Assembly (NCBI RefSeq): GCF_009363755.1
Contig: NZ_CP045417.1
Location: forward strand, 3,224,001-3,288,000
Direction: 5' to 3'
DNA from: Halomonas sp. THAF5a
GTDB lineage: Bacteria; Pseudomonadota; Gammaproteobacteria; Pseudomonadales; Halomonadaceae
DNA length: 64,000 nucleotides
The position numbers were made by a program, and so were the translations under genes. Of this stretch, positions 25,704 through 34,214 are shown piece after piece. Below the pieces are notes generated by a model. That model searched no databases. It worked only from the letters and a program-made list of their open reading frames with translations, and had not been told where the DNA came from. Within the stretch, counting starts at the first letter, position 1; every line of letters starts with the position of its first letter.

Positions 25704-26378
25704 TCAGGACCCTGCGAGCGCTTCCGACATGCGGCACCACCCTGCCATGACATGATCGCGCAAGGCCTTGGATGCCTGATCGGCGTCGCGCTCGGCAATC
25801 GCCCTCACGATCTTCTCGTGCTCCGCATTGGAAGCCTTGAGATTGCCCCGCTGCACCAGCCCGCGACGACGGAACAGGTGAAGCTGCTTGATGATGTCGT
25901 CGTAGTAACGGGCCAGGGCGCTATTCCCGGTATTGGCCATCATGGCGTCGTGGAACTGCAGGTTCAGCTGATAGTAGCCATCGAGGTCCTCACGCTCAGC
26001 GGCCTCGCCCATCTGATCGACCAGTCGATTCAGTTCCGCGATCACCTCGGGCGTGGCTCTCTCGACCAGCAACTCGCCCACCAGGGCGGTCAAGGCACGA
26101 CGCACCTCATAGAGCTCGCGGGCCTCCTCCAGGCTCATCTCGCGCACGTAGGCGCCGTGATTGGCAACGTTGCGAATCAACCCGGCGTACTCGAGGCTTC
26201 GGCAGGCCTCGCGAATCGGCCCCCGGCTGATATCGAACCTGGCCGCCAGGGCGCTTTCATTGATACGGTCCCCGGCAGAAAGCTCGCCAGAGATAATCAG
26301 TTGCTCGATGGCATCTCGAGCGATGGAAGTCAGCGTGCTGGAACGGCGCTGACCGATGCGGTCCTTGGTTGAGTCCAT
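25704..26378 (-). CDS. GntR/FadR-family regulator of the tct-prpD operon
   Basis: 224 residues. N-terminal winged helix with AGDRINESALAARFDISRGPIREACRSLEYAGLI, then an FCD domain (YEVRRALTALVGELLVERA, LNLQFHDAMMANTGN). It lies upstream of tctC on the same strand. Its own upstream region carries GTCAAC-T-GTTGAC, related to the palindrome before tctC, so repression of itself and of the operon is likely. The inducer is presumably the transported carboxylate or its metabolite. Confidence 0.88.
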   Translation of the reverse strand: MDSTKDRIGQRRSSTLTSIARDAIEQLIISGELSAGDRINESALAARFDISRGPIREACRSLEYAGLIRNVANHGAYVREMSLEEARELYEVRRALTALVGELLVERATPEVIAELNRLVDQMGEAAEREDLDGYYQLNLQFHDAMMANTGNSALARYYDDIIKQLHLFRRRGLVQRGNLKASNAEHEKIVRAIAERDADQASKALRDHVMAGWCRMSEALAGS

Positions 26379-26403
26379 GCTGGGCCTTCATGACAGACTG
26401 ATT

Positions 26404-26416
26404 GTCAACTGTTGAC
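26404..26416. promoter_or_regulatory. Putative GntR autoregulatory site
   Basis: GTCAAC-T-GTTGAC inverted repeat, 26 bp upstream of the GntR start codon. It contains AACTGTTGAC, matching AACTGTTAAC in the tct operator. Confidence 0.6.
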
Positions 26417-26730
26417 GATATCACCTGTCTCCCTCGAAGGGGACCCCCGCGAATAGGCGCCCTCTTCAACCGTCACCCGGCGTCGCATGCCGGTCCGCAT
26501 AAGGGTGCTCTCGACCCGGCGTTTTCGGTAGACCGGCGTGTCAGCGGCGTCGATGAGCTCAAGGAAAAGGTGCCTCCCGGCCAGGTGAGTGTTCGAGACT
26601 CGCCGCCAAGGCTGGCATGCCTTCTCGACTCGTGCCCGCCATGGAGGTTCATCCGGCCCTCGGTCGGCTTCATGCCCCCGGCGTTTTGCGGCACCATGGC
26701 CCCCTGCCCGCCCGACGCGAAGGAATCGCC
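26417..26730. other. 314-bp gap upstream of recC
   Basis: No supported gene, RNA or repeat. It should contain the recCBD promoter. No LexA-type CTGT-N8-ACAG site was seen. Confidence 0.4.
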
Positions 26731-29700
26731 ATGCTCGCCACCGCCCAGACCGAACTGACGCCCGGCTTCATGGTGATCCACGGCAACCGCCTGGAGGCGC
26801 TTCGCGACCTGGCGGTGGAATGGCTGCGCAATCACCCGCTGGGGCCGCTCGAGGACGAGGTGATCCTGGTGCAGAGCAACGGGATCAGCCAGTGGCTGAA
26901 GCTGGCGCTGGCCGCGGACCCGCCCGCGGGTACCGGCATCGCCGCGGCGATGGACGTCACCCTGCCGGCGCGCTACCTGTGGCAGGCCTACCGCGCGGTA
27001 CTGGGTGCGGACGCGGTGCCGCCGGCCTCTCCGCTGGACAAGCCGCGCCTGATCTGGCGTCTGATGCGCCTCCTGCCGGAGCTCACGGACGACGAAATCT
27101 TCGCGCCCCTGGCGCGCTTCCTGGCCGACGACGAGGATCGCCGCAAGCGCCATCAGCTCGCCGAGCGCCTCGCCGATCTGTTCGACCAGTACCAGGTCTA
27201 TCGCGCCGACTGGCTCGCCGCCTGGGCCGAGGGCCGCGACGAGCTGATCGACGCCCGCGGCCAGGCCAGGCCCCTCGCCGAGGACCAGCGCTGGCAGCCG
27301 GCGCTGTGGCGGCGGCTGCGCGACGACATCGGCGAGGCGGGCCTCGCCACCAGCCGCGCCTGGGTGCACACCCGCTTCCTCGAGGCCTGCCGCGAGCTCA
27401 CCCCCGAGACGAGGCCTCCAGGGCTGCCGCGCCGGGTGGTGGTGTTCGGCATCTCCTCGCTGCCCCGCCAGACGCTGGAGGCGCTGGCCGCGGTGTCCCG
27501 AGTCACGCAGGTGCTGCTCTGCGTGCACAACCCCTGCCGCCACTACTGGGCGGACATCATCGAGCATAAGGATCTCTTGAGAGCCGCCCGCCGACGCCAG
27601 CGCCACCGCCCCGGCATGCCGCTGGAGCTCGACGACACCGAGCTGCACCTCCACGCCCAGCCGCTGCTCGCCGCCTGGGGCAAGCAGGGCCGCGACTACC
27701 TGCGCCTGCTCGACGAGTTCGACGACCAGGACGCCTACCGGGCACTGTTCGACGCCGAGGCGATGCGCATCGACCTGTTCGACTCGCCCACCGAGGGCGA
27801 GGCGCCGGGGCTGCTGCAGCAGCTGCAGGACGATATCCTCGAGCTGCGTCCGCCCCAGGAGACCCGCGAGGCCTGGCCGGCGGTGGACCCGGCCCATGAT
27901 CGCAGCCTGCGCTTCCACGTCGCCCACAGCGCCCTGCGCGAGGTCGAGATCCTCCACGACCAGCTGCTGGCCGCCTTCGACGCCGACCCCACGCTGCGCC
28001 CGCGCGACGTGCTGGTGATGGTGCCGGACATCGACACCTACGCGGCCGCCGTGCAGGCGGTGTTCGGCCGCCTGTCGCCGGAGGACCCGCGCCATATCCC
28101 CTTCACGCTCTCCGACCAGACCAGCCGCCACCGCCAGCCGCTGCTGGTGGCGCTGGAGGCGCTCCTGCACCTGCCGGAGGCGCGGCTGACGGTCAGCGAC
28201 CTGCTGGACCTGCTGGAAGTGCCCGCCCTGCGCGCCCGTTTCGGCCTGGACGCCGACGCTCTGCCGGTGCTGCGCCGCTGGATCGAGGGCGCCGGCATCC
28301 GCTGGGGGCTGAACGCCACGCAGCGCGCCCGGCTCGATTTGCCCGGCGGGCTCACCGCCAACACCTGGGCCTTCGGCCTGCGCCGGCTGCTGCTGGGCTA
28401 CGCCGTCGGTGACACCGCCGACGGCCCCTGGCACGATATCGAACCCTTCGGCGACATTGGCGGCCTGGAGGCGGCGCTCGCCGGCCCGCTGATGGACCTG
28501 CTCGACGCCCTCGAGGCCCAGTGGCGCGCGCTCAGCGAGCCCGCCGACGTGGCCACCTGGTGCCGACGGCTACGCGGGCTGCTCGCCGCCTGCTTCGCCG
28601 CCGAGGATGAGGCCGACCTCGCCACCCTGAGCCGCCTGGAGGAGCTCCTCGAGGAGTGGCAGGAGACCACCGAGGACGCCGGCCTGACCGAGGCGCTGCC
28701 GCTCTCGGTGGTGCGCGAGCACTGGCTCGGCCAGCTCGACGAGGCCAACCTCTCCCAGCGCTTCCTGGCCGGCGCGGTGAACGTCGCCACCCTGATGCCG
28801 ATGCGCGCCATCCCCTTCCGCCATGTGTGCCTCTTGGGCATGAACGACGGCGAGTACCCGCGGGTGCAGCGCCCGCTGGACATCGACCTGATGGGCCACG
28901 ACTACCGCCCCGGCGACCGCTCGCGCCGCGAGGACGACCGCTACCTCTTCCTCGAGGCGCTGCTCTCGGCCCGGGACAGCCTGATGGTCAGCTGGGTCGG
29001 CCGCAGCATCCACGACAACGAGCCGCGACCGCCCTCGGTGCTGCTCGGCCAGCTGCGCGACCACCTGGCCGCCGGCTGGACACTCGCCGGCCACGAACAC
29101 GAGGACGACGCCGGCCAGGCCCTGGTCGACGCCCTGACCACCGAGCATCCGCTGCAGCCGTTCAGCAGAAAATACTTCCGCGCGGGGTCGGGCGCGCTAG
29201 AGAGCTTCTCGGAAGACGAGAGGCTGTTTACCTACGCCCGGGAGTGGCGGGCGGTGCACCAGGCCGCGCCGGACGCCGTGGCCGACGGCGAGCTGCCGCC
29301 CATCGAGCTCGACACGGCACTGACGCTCTCGCGCCTCAGCGGCTTCCTCAAGGAGCCGGTGAAGGCCTTCTTCACCACCCGGCTCGGCGTCTATCTCGAG
29401 CGCGAGGCGCTGGAGAGCCCCGACCACGAGCCCTTCGCCCTGGACGGCCTGGACCACTGGCAGCTTCAGCAGGCGCTGATCGAGGCCGGGCGCCTCGCCG
29501 TGGACGAAGGCGCATCGCCCACCCCCGCCGTCTACGACACCCTGGCACGCCTGGAGCGCGAGGGGCGCCTCGCCATGGGCGGCTTCGCCGAGCTGATGCG
29601 TGAGCATCTCGTAGAGCCCCTGGACGACCTCTTCGAGGCCTACGCCGAGAAGCTCGAGGCCTGGCCCCACGCTTGGGAGACGCCGGCGTCCGTGTCGCTC

Positions 29701-30372
29701 GAGCTCGCCACCCCAGACGGCCCGCTGCAGATCGAGGACTGGCTGGACGGCCAGCGCGAGAACGCCGACGGCGAGCGCTGCCGACTGGTGCTGATGACCA
29801 GCAGCCTGGTCAACAAGGGCAAATATAACTGGAAGCACTGGCTCGCCCCCTGGGTCGGCCACCTGGCCGGCCAGCTCGCCCTCGGCCCCATGACCACGGT
29901 GCTGCTCTCCCGCGCCGGCGGCGGCACCCTGGCGCCGCTGGACGAAGCCACCGCGCGCAAGCATCTCGAGGCCATCGCCCGCGCCTGGCGCGCCGGCATG
30001 GCCACCCCCCTGCCGCTGGCCCGGGACACCGCCTTCGCCTGGCACGAGAAGGGCGGCGACGCGAACGCCCTGGCCCGCGTATTTGGAAATGAGGAGAAGG
30101 CCGAAGAGGCCGACCTCAAGGCCTGGAAGGCCGCCGTCACCGCCTTCCATGGCACCGGCTACAACGGCGACCATGGCGAGCTGGGCCGCGACCCGTATCT
30201 CGCCCGCCAGTGGCGAGACCTCGCGAGCCTCGTGGGCCATGAGGCCGCCGGGCGGCACTTCACCGAGCTGACCGCCGCACTCTACGCCCCCCTTCACGAT
30301 GCGGTGAAGGCCAAGGGCGGGGATAAGAAGAGCGACAGGAAAGGCGGCAAGGGCCAGGGAGGCAAGGCATGA
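26731..30372 (+). CDS. recC: Exodeoxyribonuclease V gamma subunit RecC
   Basis: 1213 residues from ATG 26731 (AAGGA 7 bases upstream). RecC holds the RecBCD complex together and recognises Chi. N-terminal MVIHGNRLEALRDLAVEWL and VLVQSNGISQWLKLALA-type sequence, then NVATLMPMRAIPFRHVCLLGMNDGEYPR and the GDRSRREDDRYLFLEALLSAR region, are clear family blocks. Length is close to the E. coli protein. The stop overlaps the recB start by four bases (ATGA), so translation is coupled. Confidence 0.95.
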   Translation: MLATAQTELTPGFMVIHGNRLEALRDLAVEWLRNHPLGPLEDEVILVQSNGISQWLKLALAADPPAGTGIAAAMDVTLPARYLWQAYRAVLGADAVPPASPLDKPRLIWRLMRLLPELTDDEIFAPLARFLADDEDRRKRHQLAERLADLFDQYQVYRADWLAAWAEGRDELIDARGQARPLAEDQRWQPALWRRLRDDIGEAGLATSRAWVHTRFLEACRELTPETRPPGLPRRVVVFGISSLPRQTLEALAAVSRVTQVLLCVHNPCRHYWADIIEHKDLLRAARRRQRHRPGMPLELDDTELHLHAQPLLAAWGKQGRDYLRLLDEFDDQDAYRALFDAEAMRIDLFDSPTEGEAPGLLQQLQDDILELRPPQETREAWPAVDPAHDRSLRFHVAHSALREVEILHDQLLAAFDADPTLRPRDVLVMVPDIDTYAAAVQAVFGRLSPEDPRHIPFTLSDQTSRHRQPLLVALEALLHLPEARLTVSDLLDLLEVPALRARFGLDADALPVLRRWIEGAGIRWGLNATQRARLDLPGGLTANTWAFGLRRLLLGYAVGDTADGPWHDIEPFGDIGGLEAALAGPLMDLLDALEAQWRALSEPADVATWCRRLRGLLAACFAAEDEADLATLSRLEELLEEWQETTEDAGLTEALPLSVVREHWLGQLDEANLSQRFLAGAVNVATLMPMRAIPFRHVCLLGMNDGEYPRVQRPLDIDLMGHDYRPGDRSRREDDRYLFLEALLSARDSLMVSWVGRSIHDNEPRPPSVLLGQLRDHLAAGWTLAGHEHEDDAGQALVDALTTEHPLQPFSRKYFRAGSGALESFSEDERLFTYAREWRAVHQAAPDAVADGELPPIELDTALTLSRLSGFLKEPVKAFFTTRLGVYLEREALESPDHEPFALDGLDHWQLQQALIEAGRLAVDEGASPTPAVYDTLARLEREGRLAMGGFAELMREHLVEPLDDLFEAYAEKLEAWPHAWETPASVSLELATPDGPLQIEDWLDGQRENADGERCRLVLMTSSLVNKGKYNWKHWLAPWVGHLAGQLALGPMTTVLLSRAGGGTLAPLDEATARKHLEAIARAWRAGMATPLPLARDTAFAWHEKGGDANALARVFGNEEKAEEADLKAWKAAVTAFHGTGYNGDHGELGRDPYLARQWRDLASLVGHEAAGRHFTELTAALYAPLHDAVKAKGGDKKSDRKGGKGQGGKA

Positions 30373-33300
30373 CGATGACGGAAACCCTGCACGCGGCCGA
30401 GACGCCTCGGCTCGATCCCGTGGCGCTGCCGCTCACCGGCAGCCGACTGATCGAGGCCAGCGCCGGCACCGGCAAGACCTTCACCATCGCCCTGCTCTAC
30501 CTGCGCCTGGTGCTCGGTCCTCGGAACGAGGCGGACGCGGCCAGCTTCCCGCGGCCGCTGACGCCGCCGGAGATCCTGGTGGTCACCTTCACCAACGCCG
30601 CCACCCAGGAGCTGCGCGACCGCATCCGCGCCCGGCTGGTCGAGGCCGCCGAGGCGTTTCAGTCCGATCCGGGTCAGACTCTTAAGTCCACTGAGGGGTC
30701 TGACCCCGAGGATGAGCCGCCCCTGATCGGCGACCTCTTCTCCGATCCCGAGGGTCAGACCCCAAAGTCCGCTGAGGGGTCTGACCCCAAAGAGGGATTA
30801 GGCGATCCGCTGCTTGCCCTGCGCGACAGCTACCCCCGCGAGAGCTGGCCAACCTGCGCCCGCCGACTGCGGCTGGCCGCCGAGTGGATGGACGAGGCCG
30901 CGGTCTCCACCATCCACTCCTGGTGCCACCGCATGCTGCGCGAGCACGCCTTCGACAGCGGCAGCCTGTTCGCCCTGGAGATGTCGCTGGACCAGTCCGA
31001 GATGGACCTGGAGATCGCCCGGGACTACTGGCGCAGCTTCTACTACGACCTCGACCCCGAGGCGCTGGCGATCGTCGCCCGCTACTGGACCACGCCGGAC
31101 GCCTTGAACGACACCGCCGCCCGGCTGCGCACCCATGCCGCCGCCCTGCCCGTGGCCCCGCCGCCCTTTGATGCGCTCGCGAACTACCGCGAACAGCGCG
31201 CCGCGGCGCTGGCCGAGCTGAAGGCGCCCTGGCCGGCCTGGCTCGACGAGCTGGAGGCCCTGCTCGAGGCCGCCGCCCAGCGCAAGGCGTTCAACGGCCA
31301 GAAGCTCAACGCCAAGAGCCGCGCCAACTGGCTCGCCGCCCTGCGGGCCTGGGCCTTTGATGCCGAACTCGCGAGCCCCGATCTTACCCCCGCCGCCTGG
31401 AAGCGCCTGACGCCGGAGGGCATCGCCGAGATCTGGAAGGAAGAGCCGGCCCCCAACCTGCCGGCGCTGGAGGCGCTGGAAGCGTTGCCGGAGAAGCTCG
31501 CCGCGCTGCCCGATCCCTTCGCCGACCTGCTCGCCCACGCCGTGCACTGGATGGCCGCGCGCCGCGAGACCGTGCAGCGCCGCCGCGCCGAGCTCGGCCC
31601 CGACGACCTGCTGCACCGGCTGGATGCCGCCTTCGCGGGCGAGGCCGGCGAGACGCTCGCCGCGCGCATCCGCGAGCAGTTCCCGGTGGCCCTGGTCGAC
31701 GAGTTCCAGGACACCGACCCGGTGCAGTACCGGCTCTTCGACCGGGTCTACGAGCTGGAGAAGAACCGGGACGACAGCGCGGTACTGCTGATCGGCGACC
31801 CCAAGCAGGCGATCTACGCCTTCCGCGGCGCCGATATCCACACCTACCTCCAGGCCCGGCGCGACACCGCCGGCCGCCACGTCACCCTCGGCACCAACTT
31901 CCGCTCCGCCGGCCCCATGGTCGAGGCCGTGAACCGGGTATTCGCCCACGCCGAGCAAAGCGACGCCGGCGCCTTCCTGTTCCGCCGCGGCGACGACAAT
32001 CCCGTGCCCTTCGCGCCCGTCGACGCCAACGGCCGCAAGGACTCGCTGACCCGACACGGCGCCACACAGCCGGCGCTCACGCTCTGGCACCTGGCCGCCG
32101 ATGAGACCCTGCCGAAGGGCACCTACCTGGCTGAGCTGGCCGGGCGCTGCGCCACCGAGATGGCCGCACTCCTTCGCGAGGGCCAAGCCGGGCAGACGGG
32201 CTTTACCCAAGATGGCGAGCTGCGCCCGCTGGCGCCGTCGGACCTCGCGGTGCTGGTCAACAACGCCGGCGAGGCTCGCGCCATCCGAAGCGCCCTGCTC
32301 GCCCGCGGCATCCGCAGCGTCTACCTCTCCGACAAGGAGGGCGTGTTCGAGACCGAGGCCGCCGCCGAGCTGGAGGGGTGGCTCGCCGCCTGCGCCGCGC
32401 CGGACGACGAGCGCTGCCTGCGCGCGGCACTCGCCACGCCGAGCCTGGGGCTCTCGCTCGCCGAGCTCGACGCCCTGAACGGCGGCCCCCAGCAGGACGA
32501 GCTGGCCTGGGAGGCGCGGGTGATGCAGTTCCGGGACTACCACCGCCAGTGGCAGCGCCGCGGCGTGCTGCCCATGCTGCACCGGCTGCTGGCCGACTTT
32601 GCCGTGCCCGGCCGGCTCCTGGCCGTGCCCGAGGGCGAGCGACGGCTCACCGACCTCTTACACCTCGGCGAGCTGCTGCAGGAGGCCAGCGCCGAGATCG
32701 ACGGCGAGCACGCCCTGCTGCGCTTCCTCGCCGAGTCCCGCGCGCATCCGCACACGCAGTCCGACACCCACCGCCTGCGCCTGGAGAGCGACGCCGACCT
32801 GGTGCAGGTGGTCACCATCCACAAGTCCAAGGGCCTGGAGTACCCGCTGGTGTTCCTGCCCTTCATCGCCGCCTTCCGCCCGGTGAAGCAGGGTGACCTG
32901 CCCCTGCGCTGGCACGACGACGACGGCCACCTGCGCCTGACGCTCTCCGCCGACGAGGCCATCCTCGCCCGCGCCGACCGCGAGCGGCTGGGCGAGGATC
33001 TGCGCAAGCTCTACGTCGCCCTGACCCGCGCCCGCCACGCCACCTGGCTCGGCCTGGCGCCGCTGGACGCCATGGAGCGCAGCGCCGTCGGCCACCTGCT
33101 CAAGGGCGGCGAGGAACTGACGCCCGAGGCCCTGCGCCCGGCCCTCGAGGCGCTGGCCGATGGCGAGGGGAGGGTCAAGGTGATCGACGCCCCCGAGGCC
33201 GAGGCCACGCCGGTCGAGCTCGCCAGCGACGACGCGCCGCTCGGCCATGCCCGCGCGCCCGGCCGGACGATCCGCGAGCACTGGTGGATCGCCAGCTACT

Positions 33301-34214
33301 CGGCGCTGCGCACCGGCGCCATCCCGGATGAGGAAGCTGAATCCGCCGGCGAGGCCGAGCCGGCGCCCGAGCCCACCACCGCCGACGAGGCCACGGCGAT
33401 GGAGGTGATCGACGAGCCCTTCGATGCTGCCGCCGCCACGGTGAGCGAGGGCTCGCTTCACCGCTTCCCCCGCGGCCCCTCGGCGGGCACCTTCCTGCAC
33501 GGCCTGCTGGAATGGGCCGCCGAGGAGGGCTTCGCCCGGGTGGCCGAGGACGCCGACCTGCGCGCCGACACCCTGGCCCGGCGCGCCAACCGCCGCGGCT
33601 GGGAGGGCCAGATCGCCGCCCTCGAACAGTGGCTGCCGGAGCTGCTGACCACGCCGCTGCCGGTGCCGGAGCCGGGCGATGGCGAGGCCGCGCCGCTGCG
33701 CCTCGACGCCCTGGACGGCGCGCGCAACTATCGGATCGAGCTGGAATTCTGGTTCGCCGCGCACAAGGTGAATACACGCAAGATGGACGCCCTCGTAAGC
33801 GCTCACACACTCGGTGGCCGGCCGCGGCCGGCGCTCGAGCCCGATACCCTCAACGGCATGCTCAAGGGCTTCATCGACCTGGTGGTGGAGCACGAGGGGT
33901 GCTTCTACGTGCTCGACTGGAAGTCCAACCACCTGGGCGCGGACGACGCCGCCTACACCGAGGCGGCGATGTTTGATGCCGTGCTCGAGAAGCGCTACGA
34001 CGTGCAGTACTGCCTCTACCTGCTGGCCCTGCACCGGCTGCTCGAGGCCCGGCTGCCGGACTACGACATCGAGCGCCACCTGGGCGGGGCGCTCTACGTC
34101 TTCCTGCGCGGCACCCGCGCGCCCTCCCGCGGCGTACACGCCGAACGCCCGCCGAGCGAGCTGATCCTCGCGCTCGATGCCCTGTTCCGTTCCGCCGAGG
34201 AGGCCGTCGCATGA
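30369..34214 (+). CDS. recB: Exodeoxyribonuclease V beta subunit RecB
   Basis: 1281 residues. UvrD-type 3'-5' helicase with Walker A ASAGTGKTFT (about residue 30), VTFTNAATQELRDRIR, DEFQDTDP, GDPKQAIYAFRGAD, VTIHKSKGLEYPLVF and LYVALTRARH. The C-terminal RecB nuclease has GTFLHGLLEWA and GFIDLVVE...YVLDWKSNH. Between helicase motifs I and II, residues about 101-140 hold two copies of a palindromic repeat read in frame. Overlaps recC and recD by ATGA at both ends. The insertion lies in a surface-loop-like stretch, so the enzyme is probably active. Confidence 0.95.
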   Translation: MTMTETLHAAETPRLDPVALPLTGSRLIEASAGTGKTFTIALLYLRLVLGPRNEADAASFPRPLTPPEILVVTFTNAATQELRDRIRARLVEAAEAFQSDPGQTLKSTEGSDPEDEPPLIGDLFSDPEGQTPKSAEGSDPKEGLGDPLLALRDSYPRESWPTCARRLRLAAEWMDEAAVSTIHSWCHRMLREHAFDSGSLFALEMSLDQSEMDLEIARDYWRSFYYDLDPEALAIVARYWTTPDALNDTAARLRTHAAALPVAPPPFDALANYREQRAAALAELKAPWPAWLDELEALLEAAAQRKAFNGQKLNAKSRANWLAALRAWAFDAELASPDLTPAAWKRLTPEGIAEIWKEEPAPNLPALEALEALPEKLAALPDPFADLLAHAVHWMAARRETVQRRRAELGPDDLLHRLDAAFAGEAGETLAARIREQFPVALVDEFQDTDPVQYRLFDRVYELEKNRDDSAVLLIGDPKQAIYAFRGADIHTYLQARRDTAGRHVTLGTNFRSAGPMVEAVNRVFAHAEQSDAGAFLFRRGDDNPVPFAPVDANGRKDSLTRHGATQPALTLWHLAADETLPKGTYLAELAGRCATEMAALLREGQAGQTGFTQDGELRPLAPSDLAVLVNNAGEARAIRSALLARGIRSVYLSDKEGVFETEAAAELEGWLAACAAPDDERCLRAALATPSLGLSLAELDALNGGPQQDELAWEARVMQFRDYHRQWQRRGVLPMLHRLLADFAVPGRLLAVPEGERRLTDLLHLGELLQEASAEIDGEHALLRFLAESRAHPHTQSDTHRLRLESDADLVQVVTIHKSKGLEYPLVFLPFIAAFRPVKQGDLPLRWHDDDGHLRLTLSADEAILARADRERLGEDLRKLYVALTRARHATWLGLAPLDAMERSAVGHLLKGGEELTPEALRPALEALADGEGRVKVIDAPEAEATPVELASDDAPLGHARAPGRTIREHWWIASYSALRTGAIPDEEAESAGEAEPAPEPTTADEATAMEVIDEPFDAAAATVSEGSLHRFPRGPSAGTFLHGLLEWAAEEGFARVAEDADLRADTLARRANRRGWEGQIAALEQWLPELLTTPLPVPEPGDGEAAPLRLDALDGARNYRIELEFWFAAHKVNTRKMDALVSAHTLGGRPRPALEPDTLNGMLKGFIDLVVEHEGCFYVLDWKSNHLGADDAAYTEAAMFDAVLEKRYDVQYCLYLLALHRLLEARLPDYDIERHLGGALYVFLRGTRAPSRGVHAERPPSELILALDALFRSAEEAVA
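30671..30707. repeat. Palindromic repeat copy 1 inside recB
   Basis: 37-bp element with arms GGGTCAGACTCT and GGGGTCTGACCC around a 12-base loop (two arm mismatches). It is the same element as at 30752 and starts 81 bp (27 codons) before it. It encodes GQTLKSTEGSDP. Confidence 0.8.
30752..30788. repeat. Palindromic repeat copy 2 inside recB
   Basis: 37-bp element with perfect 12-bp arms GGGTCAGACCCC and GGGGTCTGACCC around a 12-base loop. It encodes GQTPKSAEGSDP. It resembles REP-type (GGGGTCTGACCCC) elements that are normally intergenic. Confidence 0.85.
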
